DNA of 64,000 nucleotides. Source: an uncultured Rikenellaceae bacterium. GTDB taxonomy: Bacteria > Bacteroidota > Bacteroidia > Bacteroidales > Rikenellaceae. The stretch lies in NCBI GenBank assembly GCA_904501625.1, contig CAJGBR010000002.1, positions 1 to 64,000 of the forward strand, given 5' to 3'. Below the pieces are notes generated by a model, which worked only from the letters and a program-made list of their open reading frames with translations, was not told where the DNA came from and ran no database searches. Each line of letters opens with the position of its first letter. The first letter of the stretch is position 1. Made by a program: the position numbers and the translations under genes. Shown here piece after piece: positions 9,312 through 18,641 of this stretch.

Positions 9312-10118
9312 ATGAATAGTTATAAAAAAGCAATGACTATAGCCGGATCCGATCCCTCAGGCGGAGCAGGAATCCAGGCCGATATAAAAGCAATTTCAGC
9401 GTGCGGAGTCTATGCCGAAGCCGTTATAACATCACTGACCTCACAGAACACACTCGGAGTACAAGGTGTTCTCAACACTCCGGCAGATGTAGTTCGCACA
9501 CAAGCCGAATCGGTACTCAACGACTTAGGTTGCGACTCGATGAAGACAGGGATGTTGCCCACCTCGGATATTATTGAAACCGTAGCCGACCTGATTCGTC
9601 GCTATACAATCCCACACGTCGTAGTTGACCCGGTAGCTATTTCTACCTCTGGAGCAAAACTCATTTCCGACGAAGCTATCGTTTCATTACGCACAAAACT
9701 GATTCCTTTGTCAGAGATAGTTACACCGAATCTGCACGAAGCCGAGATTCTCAGTGGAGTAAAAATCAAGACACATTCTGACTACCGACAAGCAGCCGAC
9801 AAAATTCTTGCCCTCGGAGCCAATTCGGTCTTGATTAAGGGGGGACATCTCGAAGATGAATTGCTGATAGACACGTTGTATTGTAAAGACGGTCGCGTGT
9901 TCGACTATAAGAATATGCGAATCAACACGCCAAATACGCACGGGACAGGTTGCACATTATCAGCCTCGATTTCAGCATTTTTGGCACGAGGTTTTGAATT
10001 GCCCGAAGCCGTAGGCCTCGCCATTGAGTACCTCCACAATGCAATCAAGTGCGGAGCAGACAATGTTTGTGGCAAAGGACACGGTCCTGTACACCATTTC
10101 TGGAATGTTTGGAAATAA
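9312..10118 (+). CDS. thiD: Hydroxymethylpyrimidine/phosphomethylpyrimidine kinase
   Basis: ThiD phosphorylates hydroxymethylpyrimidine twice to give HMP-PP for thiamine synthesis. The 268-residue ribokinase-fold protein has IAGSDPSGGAGIQADIKA at the N-terminus, KTGMLPTSD, DPVAISTSGAKL, TPNLHEAEIL, VLIKGGH, and the anion-hole motif THGTGCTLSASISA near residue 210. It is a stand-alone kinase, not fused to ThiE. It is 3 bases after thiL and 18 before the FtsB-like gene. Confidence 0.95.
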   Translation: MNSYKKAMTIAGSDPSGGAGIQADIKAISACGVYAEAVITSLTSQNTLGVQGVLNTPADVVRTQAESVLNDLGCDSMKTGMLPTSDIIETVADLIRRYTIPHVVVDPVAISTSGAKLISDEAIVSLRTKLIPLSEIVTPNLHEAEILSGVKIKTHSDYRQAADKILALGANSVLIKGGHLEDELLIDTLYCKDGRVFDYKNMRINTPNTHGTGCTLSASISAFLARGFELPEAVGLAIEYLHNAIKCGADNVCGKGHGPVHHFWNVWK

Positions 10119-10136
10119 CTCACAATCGCTAAATAA

Positions 10137-10406
10137 ATGGCAAACAAGAGATTATATTTAATTACAATAGTCGTATTTTTGATAATGGTTTGTCTGGTAG
10201 ACAAGAACAATTTGGTTGAGCAATTCCGACTGAGCAATGAAATTCGAGAACTTAAACACCAACGCAACTACTATATTGAACAAATTAAACGAGATAGTAT
10301 CGAGATTGAATCACTGAAAAACGATACCTGTATCGAAAAAGTTGCTCGCGAACGATACTTGATGAAGCGTTCAAATGAGACAATTTTCATCATAAACGAG
10401 AAATAA
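10137..10406 (+). CDS. FtsB/DivIC-family septum formation protein
   Basis: This 89-residue single-pass membrane protein has one hydrophobic helix at residues 5-22, a charged coiled-coil segment (about 30-65), and the end motif CIEKVARERYLMKR that is typical of the family. It should sit in the inner membrane and bind FtsL and FtsQ-type partners in the divisome. It is downstream of thiD with an 18-base gap. The FtsL candidate is at 15.7 kb. Confidence 0.8.
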   Translation: MANKRLYLITIVVFLIMVCLVDKNNLVEQFRLSNEIRELKHQRNYYIEQIKRDSIEIESLKNDTCIEKVARERYLMKRSNETIFIINEK

Positions 10407-10420
10407 ATCAAAAATTTTAT

Positions 10421-10450
10421 TTTGTAATCGAAAATTTCTTTCTACCTTTG
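10421..10450 (+). promoter_or_regulatory. Promoter of tRNA-Gln
   Basis: TTTG at 10421-10424 is followed after 18 bases by TACCTTTG at 10443-10450, close to the Bacteroidetes housekeeping consensus, 12 bases before the tRNA. Confidence 0.75.
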
Positions 10451-10462
10451 TGGCGTAAAAAT

Positions 10463-10533
10463 TGACCCATGGTGTAATGGTAACACTACAGATTCTGGTT
10501 CTGTCTTTCTGGGTTCGAGTCCTAGTGGGTCAA
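10463..10533 (+). tRNA. tRNA-Gln (anticodon CTG)
   Basis: A full cloverleaf folds. The acceptor stem is TGACCCA with TGGGTCA, the D-arm GTGT...ACAC, and the anticodon stem ACAGA/TCTGT around a 7-base loop TTCTGGT giving anticodon CTG. The T-arm is CTGGG-TTCGAGT-CCTAG and the discriminator base is A. CCA is not encoded. The CTG anticodon reads CAG. Confidence 0.93.
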
Positions 10534-10539
10534 CAGGTT

Positions 10540-10566
10540 AGCCGAGCAGTTCGCTCGGCTTTTTTT
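10540..10566 (+). terminator. Terminator after tRNA-Gln
   Basis: Stem AGCCGAGC (10540-10547) with GCTCGGCT (10553-10560) and a 5-base loop, followed by a T run. Confidence 0.9.
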
Positions 10567-10585
10567 GTATATATAGTGCAAAAAT

Positions 10586-10614
10586 AAAGGCCTACCCCCT
10601 CGGGATAGGCCTTT
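10586..10614 (-). terminator. Terminator of the M16 peptidase gene
   Basis: Arms AAAGGCCTA (10586-10594) and TAGGCCTTT (10606-10614) form a 9-bp stem. On the minus strand it is followed by a T-rich stretch, just after the peptidase stop codon. Confidence 0.8.
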
Positions 10615-10632
10615 TGATTCAGTCTATATCTC

Positions 10633-13440
10633 TTATTTTGTGCGGAACATCAAGTCAACGATGTCAGTTTTCTTAGAGAACATAACCTTAGCATATTTTT
10701 GAATATCTTTCGGAGTGATCTTATTCAAGATTTCGTCGAAATTCTTAGGATCTGTGTCATCAACACCTGTCTGAACATAACCAATCAAAGCAGAACGAAC
10801 ATAGTTGTTAGATTTCACGCCTTGTTCACGATTCTTGATCAAGTTCTTAACGATATTGTCAACTTCGTCTTGAGTAACACCATTAGCCTTAATTTCTTCG
10901 ATTTCTTTGTAAATCAAAGATTTCAAGTGTTCAGCTTTATCCGGGTCGCATTCGAACTGCATAGCCATAGTAGCCTTTTGAACAGGGATTCTTGTGAATC
11001 CGGCACGAACAGATACTCCGTAAGTACCACCCTCTTTCTCACGAATGTTAGTAGTGTATCTCAAATCGAGGATACCGCGAAGGATCGTATTCTTCAGGAT
11101 ATTTGCAGCTTCAGCCTTCATTTGGCGGTGGTAAGCAACGCTGATAACAGCCTTCGGAGTTTCGAATTTGATATCAATATCGCGAGCTGTAGTACCCTTA
11201 GCAGGTCTTACTTTATTATCAACCCAAGATTCTTTGCGGTCAACGTTAGGCAGAGAACCGATATATTTTTCGATCAATGGCTTAGCTTCGTCAGCTTCGA
11301 TATCACCAACTAGGAAGAAGTCGAAACTTGCAGCATCTTTGAAACGGTCACGATAGATAAATTCAACATCTTCGATAGTGATTTCGCGGAACATATCCGG
11401 AGTAGCAATGATTGTACGCGGGTGATAGTTTGTTGAAATCAAAGAAGCCGAGTCAGAGATAATCTTGTTAGGAGTACCTTCAGTTGTAGCGAGTTGAACT
11501 GCTGAACGATCCATAATAATCTTGAGTTGTTCAGCATCGAAACGAGGTTTAACGAACTGCAGATAAACGAGTTTCAACATTGTTTCGAAGTCAGCCTTGT
11601 TTGAAGCACCAGAGATGCTTTCACTATAGCTAGATACGTTTACACCAACACCAACACGTTTACCAGCCAAAGCTTTTTTCAGTGCGATAGCGTCGAAGTC
11701 ACCCAAACCGAATGCCGGCATAACTTGGTGAGCAATACCTGCCACGAAGAGTTTATCTACGCCGTAAACTGAGGTACCACCATAGCTCGAAGAACCGAGA
11801 GTGATGTTATCTTTAGTAAAGTCTGCTTTAGCATAATAAACATTTGTACCGTTTTCGAGAGTCCATTTTTCAGCATTGAGCAATGGGAGTTTTTCAACTT
11901 TAACAATCTTTGAACCTTTGAGTTCATCTTCTGAAAGCAATTCTTGACCTGTAGTTTCGTCTTTGTACTTAGCCAAATCAGATTTTTCAACACGGTCCAT
12001 CACAGCCAACAACTCTTCTTTAGTCGGGTGTGTTACACCTTCAGACGGACCTTGAACGATCAAAACCATATTTTCTTTAGTGAAAATAGTTTTTGCCAAT
12101 TCGTTAACGTCGTTGATAGTAATGTTTTCGATCAAAGATTTAGCAAGCGGAGTATAATATTCGATGCTCATTGAAACTCCGTCTTCCATAAATATGTCTT
12201 TGATTTCGTTTACGTAAGAACGGTTTGTGATCTTATCTTTTTGTTTGTAGTTGTTTTCGAGAGATGAAAGCATATTCTTTTTCAGACGGTCGAGTTCTGA
12301 TTGGTTGAAACCGAAACGTTTAGCACGTTCAACTTCTTGATAAACGCTTTCAAATGCAGCAACACCACAATTTGGTTGATTGATAGCTTGAACAACGAAG
12401 CAATCGTAACCACGAACCAATCCTTGTTTACCAGCACCACCTCTCAACAAATTCTTATCACCTTTTTGTACCTTTTCGCTGATACGAGCACCGAGCATTG
12501 AGTTGTACATTGATTCGATGAAACTCATTCTCATTGAAGCAACATCTTTATTGTTTACTTCGCGTTCAATAGAATACAAAGTAACAGATGAGCCTGTCAA
12601 TTCTTTGTCAGTTGCACAAACGAAACCGATATCTTTACGAGCAGGGATTTCAAAGAAAGGACGAGCCTTCGGATTTTCTACAGCTGGGATGTCAGAGAAG
12701 ATTTTCTGAATTTTAGCTTCGATTTCGTCAACGTTGATATCACCGACAACAACGATAGCTTGCAAGTCAGTGCGGTACCAATCGTGGTAGAAGTCACGCA
12801 AAGTTTGGTATTTGAAGTTTTGTATAACGTCGAGTTTACCAATTACGTCACGGTTAGCACGGATAGAACCTTCGAAGAGAACTTGCCATACTTGATTTCT
12901 AACGCGAGAGCTTGCAGAGTTACGAGTACGCCATTCTTCGCTGATAACGCCACGTTCTGAGTCGATTTCAGCCTCTTCAAGCAACAGGTAGTGAGACCAA
13001 TCTTTCAATACCATCAAACAAGTATCGATCAGAGCAGGATCTTTATCTACTGGAATATCACTTAAATTGTAAACTGTTTCATCTTGAGCTGTGTAAGCAT
13101 TGATGTTACGACCAAATTCAACGCCGTGTCTTTCGAGAGTTTTGATGATACCTTTGCCAGGGAAGTTTTTGGTTCCGTTGAAACACATATGTTCCAGGAA
13201 GTGAGCCAAACCATCTTGGTCATCGTTTTCAAGCAAAGCACCTACGTTCTGCATAATGTAGAACTCAGCACGTTGTTTTGGTTCTTGGTTGTGACGGATG
13301 TAATAAGACATACCGTTTTTCAACTTACCCATACGGATTGCAGGGTCCATCTGAAGTTTCTCAGACAGATTAACCTGAGCTGACAAACTGAGCGCCAAAC
13401 TCATAACAAGAGTCAACACTCCAAAGAATTTAATTTTCAT
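10633..13440 (-). CDS. Secreted M16-family zinc metallopeptidase (PqqL/insulinase-like)
   Basis: This 935-residue protein has a signal peptide (about residues 1-21, ending SLSAQ) and two insulinase-type halves. The inverted zinc motif HxxEH is HFLEH at residues 80-84 (LAHFLEHMCFNG), and the third ligand is probably the Glu of EIDSERGVISEEW. The second half has GTYGVSVRAG and no second HxxEH, as expected for the inactive partner half. It should degrade oligopeptides in the periplasm, which suits an amino-acid-fermenting organism. It is monocistronic with its own terminator. Codon choice suggests good expression. Confidence 0.93.
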   Translation of the reverse strand: MKIKFFGVLTLVMSLALSLSAQVNLSEKLQMDPAIRMGKLKNGMSYYIRHNQEPKQRAEFYIMQNVGALLENDDQDGLAHFLEHMCFNGTKNFPGKGIIKTLERHGVEFGRNINAYTAQDETVYNLSDIPVDKDPALIDTCLMVLKDWSHYLLLEEAEIDSERGVISEEWRTRNSASSRVRNQVWQVLFEGSIRANRDVIGKLDVIQNFKYQTLRDFYHDWYRTDLQAIVVVGDINVDEIEAKIQKIFSDIPAVENPKARPFFEIPARKDIGFVCATDKELTGSSVTLYSIEREVNNKDVASMRMSFIESMYNSMLGARISEKVQKGDKNLLRGGAGKQGLVRGYDCFVVQAINQPNCGVAAFESVYQEVERAKRFGFNQSELDRLKKNMLSSLENNYKQKDKITNRSYVNEIKDIFMEDGVSMSIEYYTPLAKSLIENITINDVNELAKTIFTKENMVLIVQGPSEGVTHPTKEELLAVMDRVEKSDLAKYKDETTGQELLSEDELKGSKIVKVEKLPLLNAEKWTLENGTNVYYAKADFTKDNITLGSSSYGGTSVYGVDKLFVAGIAHQVMPAFGLGDFDAIALKKALAGKRVGVGVNVSSYSESISGASNKADFETMLKLVYLQFVKPRFDAEQLKIIMDRSAVQLATTEGTPNKIISDSASLISTNYHPRTIIATPDMFREITIEDVEFIYRDRFKDAASFDFFLVGDIEADEAKPLIEKYIGSLPNVDRKESWVDNKVRPAKGTTARDIDIKFETPKAVISVAYHRQMKAEAANILKNTILRGILDLRYTTNIREKEGGTYGVSVRAGFTRIPVQKATMAMQFECDPDKAEHLKSLIYKEIEEIKANGVTQDEVDNIVKNLIKNREQGVKSNNYVRSALIGYVQTGVDDTDPKNFDEILNKITPKDIQKYAKVMFSKKTDIVDLMFRTK

Positions 13441-13652
13441 ACAATTGTATACATTTAGTTAAACTTTTTTTCATTCGCAATTTAGCGGCGCAAGTTACTA
13501 ATTTTTTTGTTTATAACGTTGATTTTTACAATTTTTTTAAACAATAACGCTATTAGCACACATTTATTTTATTGATTAGCAATATTTTTAAATTTATCAT
13601 TTAAAATTCACAATAAAAAGCATTACCTTTACAATTCAAAAACAAATTTTAA

Positions 13653-14723
13653 ATGCTTTCTGAATATATTCTCGATAAACTTTCGGCATACTATAAAGTT
13701 TCCGAATTCCCGACCTTGCATTCAATGATTGAGGACTGGAGCCATAAGCGACCTCTTCTCGGACTAAGAATCCTTGATTCAACGCCTGTGTTCAGAAACA
13801 CGTTGCTCAAGTATTCGGCATTGCTCGCAGGTGGTGCTAAACTTGATATTGGCATTTCAGACGATATTTCGAGAGATGATTCTGTGGTTGATTTTCTGCA
13901 GAGTCAGGGTATCCGCATTGTTACGCCACAAGAGGCCAACGAAACATACGACATTGTTATGGACTGTGGAGCCATATTTTCATCTACTGTATCTCGATAC
14001 GGCTACGTCGAGTTAACCCGCAGCGGAGTTCCGAAATACGAACAACTCGGTGTTAAAGTTTTTGCTGCCGACAGCGGTGTAATTAAACGCATCGAGACCA
14101 TACTTGGTACAGGAGAGGGATATTTTCGAGCAATGGCCGAATTGGGCTACACCGACTGGCGTGGAGCCAGACTGACCATTTTCGGCAGTGGCAAGGTGGG
14201 CAGCGGCATAATCCTGCAAGCTCATCACCTGGGAGCAAATATTACCGTCGTAACAGATCCACCGACACTCTGTCAAAACTACCGAAAAATGTGCAACCAC
14301 GTCGTAGATTATCGTGATACTGAAGCTGTTATAGAGGCTCTTTCAAAATCTAACGCAGTAGTTACGGCTACGGGTTTGAGTTCTGTGATCGAACGATATG
14401 TCAATGCTGATTTCTTTTCGGACAAAAATATTCTACTGGCCAATATGGGAGTCGAAGACGAATATGGCGAAAGCATTTCGTCCGATATGATTCTGAATCA
14501 TAAGTCGGCCCTAAATTTTATGCTCGAAGAGCCGACACATCTGAAATACATTGATGCAACGATGTCGCTGCATAATCTCGGAGCCCTTTGGCTTTTTGAA
14601 CATTCTGATTGTTCGGGCGTCATACTACCACCCTCGGATATGGAGCAACAGTTGCTGGATATTACCCGCGAGTTTGGTGAAATTGGAGATGATTTAAAAG
14701 AAATTTTGGATAACAATATTTGA
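13653..14723 (+). CDS. SAH-hydrolase-like NAD-binding protein with altered catalytic residues
   Basis: This 356-residue protein resembles S-adenosylhomocysteine hydrolase (usually about 430-470 residues) over its middle and C-terminal parts. A segment reading VELTRSGV...VKVFAADSGVIKR lines up with the SAHH substrate region, and a Rossmann loop FGSGKVGSG stands where SAHH has GYGDVGKG. LANMGVEDEYG then stands where SAHH has an NIGHFDxE-type segment, and MSLHNLGALWL matches the SAHH C-terminal part. The Lys after the DS pair is kept, but the Asp-Asn that follow in SAHH are not visible. The C-terminal Lys-Tyr tail of SAHH is also missing. It may bind NAD and a nucleoside-like ligand; the reaction is unknown. 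It stands 31 bases before rsmH. Confidence 0.6.
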   Translation: MLSEYILDKLSAYYKVSEFPTLHSMIEDWSHKRPLLGLRILDSTPVFRNTLLKYSALLAGGAKLDIGISDDISRDDSVVDFLQSQGIRIVTPQEANETYDIVMDCGAIFSSTVSRYGYVELTRSGVPKYEQLGVKVFAADSGVIKRIETILGTGEGYFRAMAELGYTDWRGARLTIFGSGKVGSGIILQAHHLGANITVVTDPPTLCQNYRKMCNHVVDYRDTEAVIEALSKSNAVVTATGLSSVIERYVNADFFSDKNILLANMGVEDEYGESISSDMILNHKSALNFMLEEPTHLKYIDATMSLHNLGALWLFEHSDCSGVILPPSDMEQQLLDITREFGEIGDDLKEILDNNI

Positions 14724-14749
14724 ATCCCGACGTAAAATATGTAATTTTG
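14719..14749 (+). promoter_or_regulatory. Promoter of rsmH-ftsL-ftsI
   Basis: TTTG (14719-14722), 19 bases, TAATTTTG (14742-14749) is a textbook Bacteroidetes promoter. The rsmH ATG is only 6 bases beyond the -7 box, so the transcript may have almost no leader. The -33 element overlaps the end of the upstream gene. Confidence 0.75.
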
Positions 14750-14754
14750 CGACT

Positions 14755-15660
14755 ATGGAAACTTACCACGTACCAGTGTTATTAACTGAAAGTTGCGATC
14801 TTATGGGGATTGCAGATGGCGGCGTGTATGTCGATCTGACTTTCGGAGGCGGAGGCCATACTCGTGAAATTCTTCGCAGAATGGGACCAAAATCCCATCT
14901 ATTTTCGTTTGATCGTGATTCAGATACAACAGCTAATCTGCCAGATGATTCACGTTTTACTTTCATTCAGAACAATTTCAGGTTTATGCGTGGGTGTCTT
15001 CGTTCGGAAGGTGCCGAGCAGGTAGATGCCATTCTGGCTGACTTGGGAGTATCGTCACACCACTTCGACGAGGCTGAACGTGGATTTTCATACAGATTTG
15101 ATGCACCGTTGGATATGCGAATGAACCAACATTCAAAATTCTCGGCCAAAGAGTTACTGAACGAGTATCCTCAAGAACTCATCGAAAAAATCTTACGCCA
15201 ATACGGAGAACTGAGAGAGTCCGGACGAATAGCCAAAGCAATTATCAAATATCGCGAGACATCACCTTTGGCAACAATAAATGACTTACTCTCAATTCTT
15301 GAACCTTGCATCTCCAGAGGCACTGATCGCAATAAGTTTTTGGCACAGGTATTTCAAGCAATCCGCATAGAGGTCAATAGCGAACTTGATGCTCTGAAGA
15401 TGATGCTTGAGCAGTCGAGTCGCGTATTGCGTCCCGGAGGTCGTCTGGTAATCATTACGTACCATTCACTTGAAGATCGTCTCGTGAAGAATTTTATGCG
15501 GAATGGTAACTTTGACGGCATTCCTCAGAAAGATTTCTTCGGACGAGTAGAGACTCCATTTGAAGTTTATAATAACAAGCCAATTGTTCCGAATGCCGAG
15601 GAGATGGAACGCAACAGCAGATCACGCAGTGCCAAATTACGTTGTGCCATTAAACTATAA
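14755..15660 (+). CDS. rsmH: 16S rRNA (cytosine-1402 N4)-methyltransferase
   Basis: RsmH (MraW) uses S-adenosylmethionine to methylate C1402 in the decoding centre of 16S rRNA. The 301-residue protein begins with YHVPVLLTES and has the SAM-binding DLTFGGGGHTREIL, FDRDSDT, DAILADLGVSSHHFDEAERGFS, DMRMNQ, VFQAIRIEVN and the C-terminal ITYHSLEDRLVKNFM. It starts a small division cluster in the usual order rsmH-ftsL-ftsI. No mraZ lies upstream. It probably has a very short leader. Confidence 0.96.
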   Translation: METYHVPVLLTESCDLMGIADGGVYVDLTFGGGGHTREILRRMGPKSHLFSFDRDSDTTANLPDDSRFTFIQNNFRFMRGCLRSEGAEQVDAILADLGVSSHHFDEAERGFSYRFDAPLDMRMNQHSKFSAKELLNEYPQELIEKILRQYGELRESGRIAKAIIKYRETSPLATINDLLSILEPCISRGTDRNKFLAQVFQAIRIEVNSELDALKMMLEQSSRVLRPGGRLVIITYHSLEDRLVKNFMRNGNFDGIPQKDFFGRVETPFEVYNNKPIVPNAEEMERNSRSRSAKLRCAIKL

Positions 15661-15665
15661 TACGT

Positions 15666-16172
15666 ATGAGCAGTCATCACGAAGATATAGAATTTGAAGT
15701 TGTCAGACACGACAACGAACCGACTCACACAGAGAATTCAGAGTTTCACTCAGTAAAAAAAACTGAAATCAAAAACCTTGTTCGAAAGTCTGACACACCA
15801 AAATCATCTATTATTAATAGCACTACGACAGAACCGAATTCCACCGAAGGGGAACGAAAAAAGAGCATCTCGCTACTGAAGATTTTCTTAGGAGACTATA
15901 TGGATAATGACAAATTCAAATCGATGATGCCCTATGTTATATTTGTGACAATACTTGCCATTCTGTACATCTACAACGGTTTTGCACATAATGCCAAGCA
16001 TCGCCAAAAAGCCCAACTCACAGAACAGATTAAAGAATTACGTTCCAAATCGATGGCATTCAATGCTCTTAAGATGCAGGCGATCCAACGCAGTTCGATA
16101 CTGAACAAATGCGATGAATTCGGACTTGAACTGGAAGAGTCTGTAACCCCACCTAAGATTGTTGAAAAATGA
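15666..16172 (+). CDS. FtsL-like division protein (Bacteroidetes type)
   Basis: This 168-residue protein has a long, charged, low-complexity cytoplasmic N-terminus (1-90), one transmembrane helix (about 95-115, VIFVTILAILYIYNGF) and a basic, helical periplasmic end predicted to be coiled coil. Sequence alone is weak evidence, but its place between rsmH and ftsI is that of ftsL throughout the Bacteroidetes. Its stop overlaps the ftsI start (ATGA), indicating translational coupling. It should recruit FtsB and FtsI in the divisome. Confidence 0.8.
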   Translation: MSSHHEDIEFEVVRHDNEPTHTENSEFHSVKKTEIKNLVRKSDTPKSSIINSTTTEPNSTEGERKKSISLLKIFLGDYMDNDKFKSMMPYVIFVTILAILYIYNGFAHNAKHRQKAQLTEQIKELRSKSMAFNALKMQAIQRSSILNKCDEFGLELEESVTPPKIVEK

Positions 16173-18367
16173 CAATAAATAAGACAAATAAAAAATCGCC
16201 CAAAGAGAAGTATATTTCAGATATGGCCTTAACCTTCAGGATATTTCTTGTATTTAGCGGCTTAATTGTTTGGAATATATTTGCTATTCAATTCGGACCA
16301 GATGCAGAGAAGCTCCGATCTGATGCCGATTCATTGGTATACAAACGCGTGACCATCAAGGCTCACCGCGGCAACATATTCGCACGCGATGGACGAGTAC
16401 TTGCCACGTCGGTTCCGATGTATGAATTCCGTATGGACTTTGGTTCAGATGCACTTGTAGACTCACTATTCTATAATCCTCGTACAAAAAAGAATTACGT
16501 TAAAGATTTGGCAGACAGTCTGTCATCAATGTTTGGAGATGCAAGTTCTGCGACCTACGAGAACCGAATATCCAAATACCTCAACGACAAGAACCATTCG
16601 AACCGATATGTAAAAATTCTTCCGCGACGTGTAAACTACACCGAAATGCAGCGACTGAAAAAGTTTCCCATCTGGAAGAATGGTCAGCGAAAGACAGGTC
16701 TTATCATAGTGCCTTCAACCAAGCGAATTTTACCTCACGGCTCGATGGCCTCAAGAACAATCGGTAATGTTAACAAAGATGGTAAAGGCAGTGGTCTTGA
16801 AATATCATTCAATGAAGAATTGTCGGGCAAGGACGGCAGTAGTATAATGCGTAAGGTATCGGGCTCATTCAGAGTACCCGAACCTGATGAATCAAACTCC
16901 GAGCCTGTTGACGGACAAGATATTGTCACAACGTTAGACATTGATGTTCAAGACGTAGCCGATGCGAGTCTTCGTCGTCAGATATTGGAACAGGAAGCTG
17001 AATGGGGTACTGCAATCCTAATGGAGGTTGAAACAGGCGAGATTCGTGCAATGGCCAACATTACCCGCAGAGGAGACAAACTAGTCGAAGACTACAACCA
17101 CGCACTCGGACAGTTGGGTGAACCCGGTTCTACGATGAAACTTGCTTCACTGATTGTCCTTCTTGAAGATGCCGGAATGTCTCTGAGTGATACCATTGAC
17201 ACAGGTTCGGGTTCAGAACGAGTCAATGGTTATATCGAGACCGACACCCGTCGCGGAGGTTACGGACTGCAGAGCCTTAAGGGTGTATTCGAACACTCAT
17301 CGAACATTGGTTTTGCAAAGGCCGTTACCGAACACTATAACTCAAACCCTCAGCGATTTGTTGACCAGCTCCGCAAATTGGGTCTAGACAAGGATTTGGA
17401 GTTCCAGATAAGCGGTGCTGCCCGTACGAAACTCTATGGACCTGACAGCAAATTGTGGAGCAAAATATCTTTCAATAAGTTGTCGTATGGTTATTTTATC
17501 TACATCACCCCGTTACACGTACTGACCTTCTATAATGCAGTTGCCAATAAAGGCAAGATGGTTGCCCCGATGATTGTCAGCGAATTACGCAGTTATGGCA
17601 ATACAATTAAAACCTTTAAGCCAAGAACAATTGTCGAAAAAATCTGTTCGGATAAGACCCTAGCCGATATTCACACGTGTCTTAAGGGCGTAGTCACTGA
17701 TGGCACAGGTGCATTGTTGCAGAACGATTATTACGAGATTGCGTGTAAAACAGGTACTGCTCAGGTTTATAATCCGGAAACCAAATCATACAAGAATCCA
17801 CGTGATGGCAGTTGTCGATATCTTGCAACAATGGTCGGATATTTTCCAGCTGACAATCCCAAATACACTTGTATAGTTTCAATACAGACACTACATCGTC
17901 CGGGTTCGACTAAGCGTTTTTATGGAGGTTCACTTGCAGGTCCTGTATTCAGAGATATTGCCAACCGCATCGTAAGTAAAGATTATATGTGGCAAAAGGA
18001 ACTCTCTGATGCAGATAGTGCTGCAACAGACAGACCTAAGATTAAATCTGGCAATGCCACAATCAAGGAAATTCGCCGCATAGCTAAATCAGAACGACTC
18101 AACATTGATAAGATAGAGGGTAAAAATGGCGACTATAATAGATTCTCGTGGCGTGGAGATACATTGGTTACAGAATCAATAAAGATTGATTCTAGCCGAA
18201 TGCCCAATGTCAATGGAATGGGACTGAGAGATGCCGTAAAACTTCTAGAAGGAATGGGAATGAAGGTGCGTCATACGGGACGTGGTACTGTGGTAAATCA
18301 GAGTCCTGCAGCTGGCAGCATTGTCCGTTCGGGCAACAATGTCACTCTGACATTGGCCATTAAGTAA
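16169..18367 (+). CDS. ftsI: Division-specific transpeptidase (PBP3) with PASTA domain
   Basis: This 732-residue class B penicillin-binding protein cross-links septal peptidoglycan. Order: short cytoplasmic tail, membrane anchor (about 22-42), PBP dimerisation domain starting at IKAHRGNIFARDGRVLA, and the transpeptidase domain. Catalytic motifs are S321-T-M-K324, S377-S-N379 and K527-T-G-T530. The last 60 residues form one PASTA domain (MPNVNGMGLRDAVKLL to the C-terminus), usual in this phylum. It overlaps ftsL by 4 bases. The gene is followed by a terminator-like hairpin, not by murE. Confidence 0.95.
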   Translation: MTINKTNKKSPKEKYISDMALTFRIFLVFSGLIVWNIFAIQFGPDAEKLRSDADSLVYKRVTIKAHRGNIFARDGRVLATSVPMYEFRMDFGSDALVDSLFYNPRTKKNYVKDLADSLSSMFGDASSATYENRISKYLNDKNHSNRYVKILPRRVNYTEMQRLKKFPIWKNGQRKTGLIIVPSTKRILPHGSMASRTIGNVNKDGKGSGLEISFNEELSGKDGSSIMRKVSGSFRVPEPDESNSEPVDGQDIVTTLDIDVQDVADASLRRQILEQEAEWGTAILMEVETGEIRAMANITRRGDKLVEDYNHALGQLGEPGSTMKLASLIVLLEDAGMSLSDTIDTGSGSERVNGYIETDTRRGGYGLQSLKGVFEHSSNIGFAKAVTEHYNSNPQRFVDQLRKLGLDKDLEFQISGAARTKLYGPDSKLWSKISFNKLSYGYFIYITPLHVLTFYNAVANKGKMVAPMIVSELRSYGNTIKTFKPRTIVEKICSDKTLADIHTCLKGVVTDGTGALLQNDYYEIACKTGTAQVYNPETKSYKNPRDGSCRYLATMVGYFPADNPKYTCIVSIQTLHRPGSTKRFYGGSLAGPVFRDIANRIVSKDYMWQKELSDADSAATDRPKIKSGNATIKEIRRIAKSERLNIDKIEGKNGDYNRFSWRGDTLVTESIKIDSSRMPNVNGMGLRDAVKLLEGMGMKVRHTGRGTVVNQSPAAGSIVRSGNNVTLTLAIK

Positions 18368-18641
18368 CATATTGCCAAATCTGATAAATGATATAAAGTC
18401 AGAGGTGAAGATGTTGGTTCAGAACGAAAATTCAAATGTTTAGAGGATATTGGCAATGAAAAAAGAGATAGGCAAATAATTTGCTTATCCCTTTTTATTT
18501 TGAGCCTCCTTTAACCTCTTTTTACACATCTGAATATTACAGATATAATAACGATATTTACTATTCTTATTCCTCTGTCAAAGTATAATACCATTTTGTA
18601 TAAACAATGGTCAAAATGTGCTATTTAATATCAAAAAAAAC
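18368..18641. other. Non-coding gap after the division cluster
   Basis: No gene is visible here. The stretch holds an imperfect hairpin with a T run (18460-18496) and short inverted pieces (ATTGCCAA near 18373 and TTGGCAAT near 18450). The murE-mraY-murD genes that usually follow ftsI are absent. Confidence 0.6.
18460..18500 (+). terminator. Terminator of rsmH-ftsL-ftsI
   Basis: Arms AAAAAGAGATAGGCAAA and TTTGCTTATCCCTTTTT pair with one mismatch and one wobble, followed by TATTT. Weaker than the other terminators in the window. Confidence 0.65.

Noticed and set aside
18369..18457. ATTGCCAA/TTGGCAAT inverted pair after ftsI
   Set aside because: Only 8 bp with about 70 bases between arms; likely chance.
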